A stretch of DNA of 7,544 nt from NCBI GenBank assembly GCA_028292565.1, contig JAQGMD010000488.1:1-7544 (forward strand). Reading direction: 5' to 3'. Positions 6,423-7,544 of this stretch are shown one piece after another (positions within the stretch are counted from its first letter, which is position 1; every line of letters begins with the position of its first letter). The position numbers were made by a program, and so were the translations under genes. This DNA comes from Burkholderia sp. (lineage in GTDB: Bacteria; Pseudomonadota; Gammaproteobacteria; Burkholderiales; Burkholderiaceae). The notes under the pieces are model-generated. The model searched no databases. It worked only from the letters and a program-made list of their open reading frames with translations, and was not told the origin of the DNA.

Positions 6423-6931
6423 GTGCGATTTCCACTGGAAGTGATCCTGTGTGCATTCGCTGTACGGCATACCCATTCAGCTACCGGCATCTGAACAAGA
6501 TGCACTGGCGAGGCATATTGGTCGGCCACTCGACGATCAACCGCTGAGCGATCCGGCTTTTGCCGTTGCTGGAAAAGCTGTTCCGTCGTTACAAACGTGC
6601 GGTGGCCCGCCGCTGGCGGATGGACGAAACCTCCATCAGAATCTAAGGACCTGCGCAGGAATATCTGTACCGTCTCAGCAATAATGACGAGCAGGACCAC
6701 GGTGCCTTTAAGCGTCGACCCCGGCCCACGCTCAACTTCCAGTCCTTTCGATCCGCCGGCAATGTCCTGGCCGGCATCGAACTCATGCACATGGTCGGAA
6801 AAGGGCAATGCGCATTCAAAGGAGCACAAACCCTGTCTTTCACCGACAGGTTTATGCACTGGCACGAACACTCCGTCCTGCATAAGGCGGACCCCCTCAA
6901 TCGGGAGCAAACTCGCCCTTGCTTCACTTAA
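6423..6931 (+). pseudogene. IS6-family DDE transposase, inactivated
   Basis: The reading frame begins around 6423 with 'VRFPLEVIL' and needs one missing base at about 6449 to continue as 'YPFSYRHLNKM'. TGA at 6545 replaces the Trp of the 'HSTINRWAI' motif. The frame goes on through 'LLPLLEKLFRRYKRAVARRW' to the first catalytic Asp in 'RMDET'. TAA at 6644 replaces a Lys. After 'EYLYR' (6671) the sequence jumps to 'NNDEQDHGAFKRR', which carries the third catalytic residue, Glu, so the segment with the second Asp (some 70-90 residues) is deleted. The C-terminus 'PTLNFQSFRSAGNVLAGIEL' and 'MHMVGKGQC' is typical of the family, and the frame closes at 6929-6931 inside the right repeat. With one frameshift, two stops and a deletion it cannot make active enzyme. 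Confidence 0.92.
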
Positions 6932-6943
6932 TGCGACAGAACC
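6930..6943 (-). repeat. Right terminal inverted repeat of the IS6-family element
   Basis: AATGCGACAGAACC is the exact reverse complement of the left end at 6331-6344. It contains the end of the transposase reading frame, as is usual in compact IS6 elements. Confidence 0.92.
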
Positions 6944-7095
6944 GGCCGATTCGAACCGACGGCGATATGCGCAACACTGTCGGGCGTCCGATTCGCCAGT
7001 CATAGATCGTCTGAAACGGAACGATTGCGTGGCCAACGCCACTCATCTCGCGATTTATTATCGACATCAAACTTTCTCATTCCCCTCTCATTATT

Positions 7096-7544
7096 ATGAA
7101 GATCTCAATTCCCTACACACGGCTTTCATTTGAAATTCGCCAGACGCACACAGCCCCTCAGGCCGGTCCGGCGCCGCAGCCTCAACCGAGCAATCAGCCG
7201 CATTCCTTGCGTGCAACCAGTCGAGGCGCCGCCATGAAAAAAAGGCTGAATGCGCTGTGTTGCGGCTTGACGATTTCGCGACGTCCGAGGCAACAACCAA
7301 CCTCCGGTGCACCAGGCGTCATCGGGGGAGCCGGACAAGCCCAAGGCCAACGACATGACACCGCGGCATTACCCGGGTTTGTGTCTTCGCTGACCGCGGC
7401 GGCAGAGAATCGCGTCGCTGAAGTACGCGCTTCGCCAGCCGGACAACTGGCGACGCAAACGGATATTCAAATCGCTGCACCGATCACCAATGAGCCGGCA
7501 GTGAGCAATGCTGACACCGGCGGACATGAAACGGCGGTCATAGC
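7096..7544 (+). CDS. Putative type III secreted effector, N-terminal part (runs off right edge)
   Basis: The frame is open from 7015 (after a TGA at 7012) to the window edge, giving 149 codons from ATG 7096. Residues 1-46 (MKISIPYTRLSFEIRQTHTA, then a Pro/Gln/Ala/Ser-rich stretch) have no Sec signal and look like a T3S signal plus chaperone-binding region. Residues 47-62 contain a basic cluster and paired cysteines (MKKRLNALCCGLTISRPR), a possible acylation or membrane-targeting site. The remainder is polar, Ala/Thr/Gly-rich and predicted disordered. ATG 7096 has no clear ribosome site; ATG 7234 has GAGG 7 nt upstream and is a real alternative that would start at MKKRLNALCC. The first stretch follows an AT-rich zone (7050-7095) suited to a promoter. 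I do not recognise a family. The effector idea rests on composition and on the CesT chaperone 1.1 kb upstream. Confidence 0.55.
   Translation, partial: MKISIPYTRLSFEIRQTHTAPQAGPAPQPQPSNQPHSLRATSRGAAMKKRLNALCCGLTISRRPRQQPTSGAPGVIGGAGQAQGQRHDTAALPGFVSSLTAAAENRVAEVRASPAGQLATQTDIQIAAPITNEPAVSNADTGGHETAVI

Larger units (their letters stand above)
6331..6943 (+). mobile_element. Decayed IS6-family insertion sequence (613 bp)
   Basis: Perfect 14-bp terminal inverted repeats of the IS6-family type (GGTTCTGTCGCATT at 6331-6344 and its complement at 6930-6943) bracket a broken IS6-type transposase gene. Intact family members are about 0.8-0.9 kb, so roughly 200-270 bp are missing, in agreement with the internal gap seen in the protein. 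Flanks read GGCCATT (6324-6330) on the left and GGCCGATT (6944-6951) on the right. They look like an 8-bp target duplication with one base lost, which suggests a simple old insertion rather than recombination between copies. The element lies between the 94-aa ORF and the right-edge ORF and could have separated genes that were once cotranscribed. Confidence 0.9.

Noticed and set aside
6383..7042. Minus-strand 219-codon frame across the IS remnant
   Set aside because: It lies antisense to the recognisable IS6 transposase remnant and crosses the IS end into unrelated flank, so it is not a gene.
6944..7095. PIP/hrpII-box-like TTCG repeats before the right-edge ORF
   Set aside because: TTCG occurs at 6950 and 6992, but neither is followed by a second TTCG at the required spacing (the position after 6992 reads TGAAA).

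Overview
The window holds two divergent gene blocks separated by about 1 kb of mostly non-coding DNA. The base composition is moderately GC-rich, with GC-rich third codon positions and good Shine-Dalgarno sites. Together with a type IVb pilus operon, a type III secretion (T3S) chaperone and a decayed IS6-family element, this suggests a host-associated Gram-negative proteobacterium. A beta-proteobacterium of the Burkholderiaceae kind is my best guess, but nothing here fixes the taxon.

Left block, minus strand (4378 down to 1). This is a tightly packed type IVb (R64 thin-pilus-like) operon in the order pilL, pilN, pilO, pilP, then the first 66 codons of what is probably pilQ, which leaves the window. 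Junctions are coupled: pilL/pilN share ATGA, pilN/pilO are 15 nt apart, pilO/pilP overlap by 11 nt and pilP/pilQ share ATGA. The products are a TcpQ-domain periplasmic protein, an outer-membrane secretin lipoprotein, an inner-membrane accessory protein, a periplasmic PilP and an assembly ATPase. The pilM gene found between pilL and pilN on R64 is absent.

Middle (4379 to about 5456). An AT-rich island at about 4505-4640 probably carries the pil promoter. The rest has no convincing gene except a plus-strand reading frame ending at 5366. That frame looks like a small, Ser/Thr/Pro/Ala-rich, effector-like protein whose natural start may be separated from it by a frameshift in a run of six C.

Right block, plus strand (5457 to the edge). 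A 19-codon upstream ORF with a strong ribosome binding site ends one base before a CesT-family class I T3S chaperone. A 94-aa orphan protein follows, then a 613-bp IS6-family remnant with perfect 14-bp terminal inverted repeats around a destroyed transposase gene. Last comes an ORF open at the right edge, with the disordered, polar, Pro/Gln/Ala-rich N-terminus typical of secreted effectors. The working model is a small chaperone/effector island next to a pilus operon and disturbed by an IS insertion. The chaperone call is firm. The effector calls are inference from composition and position.
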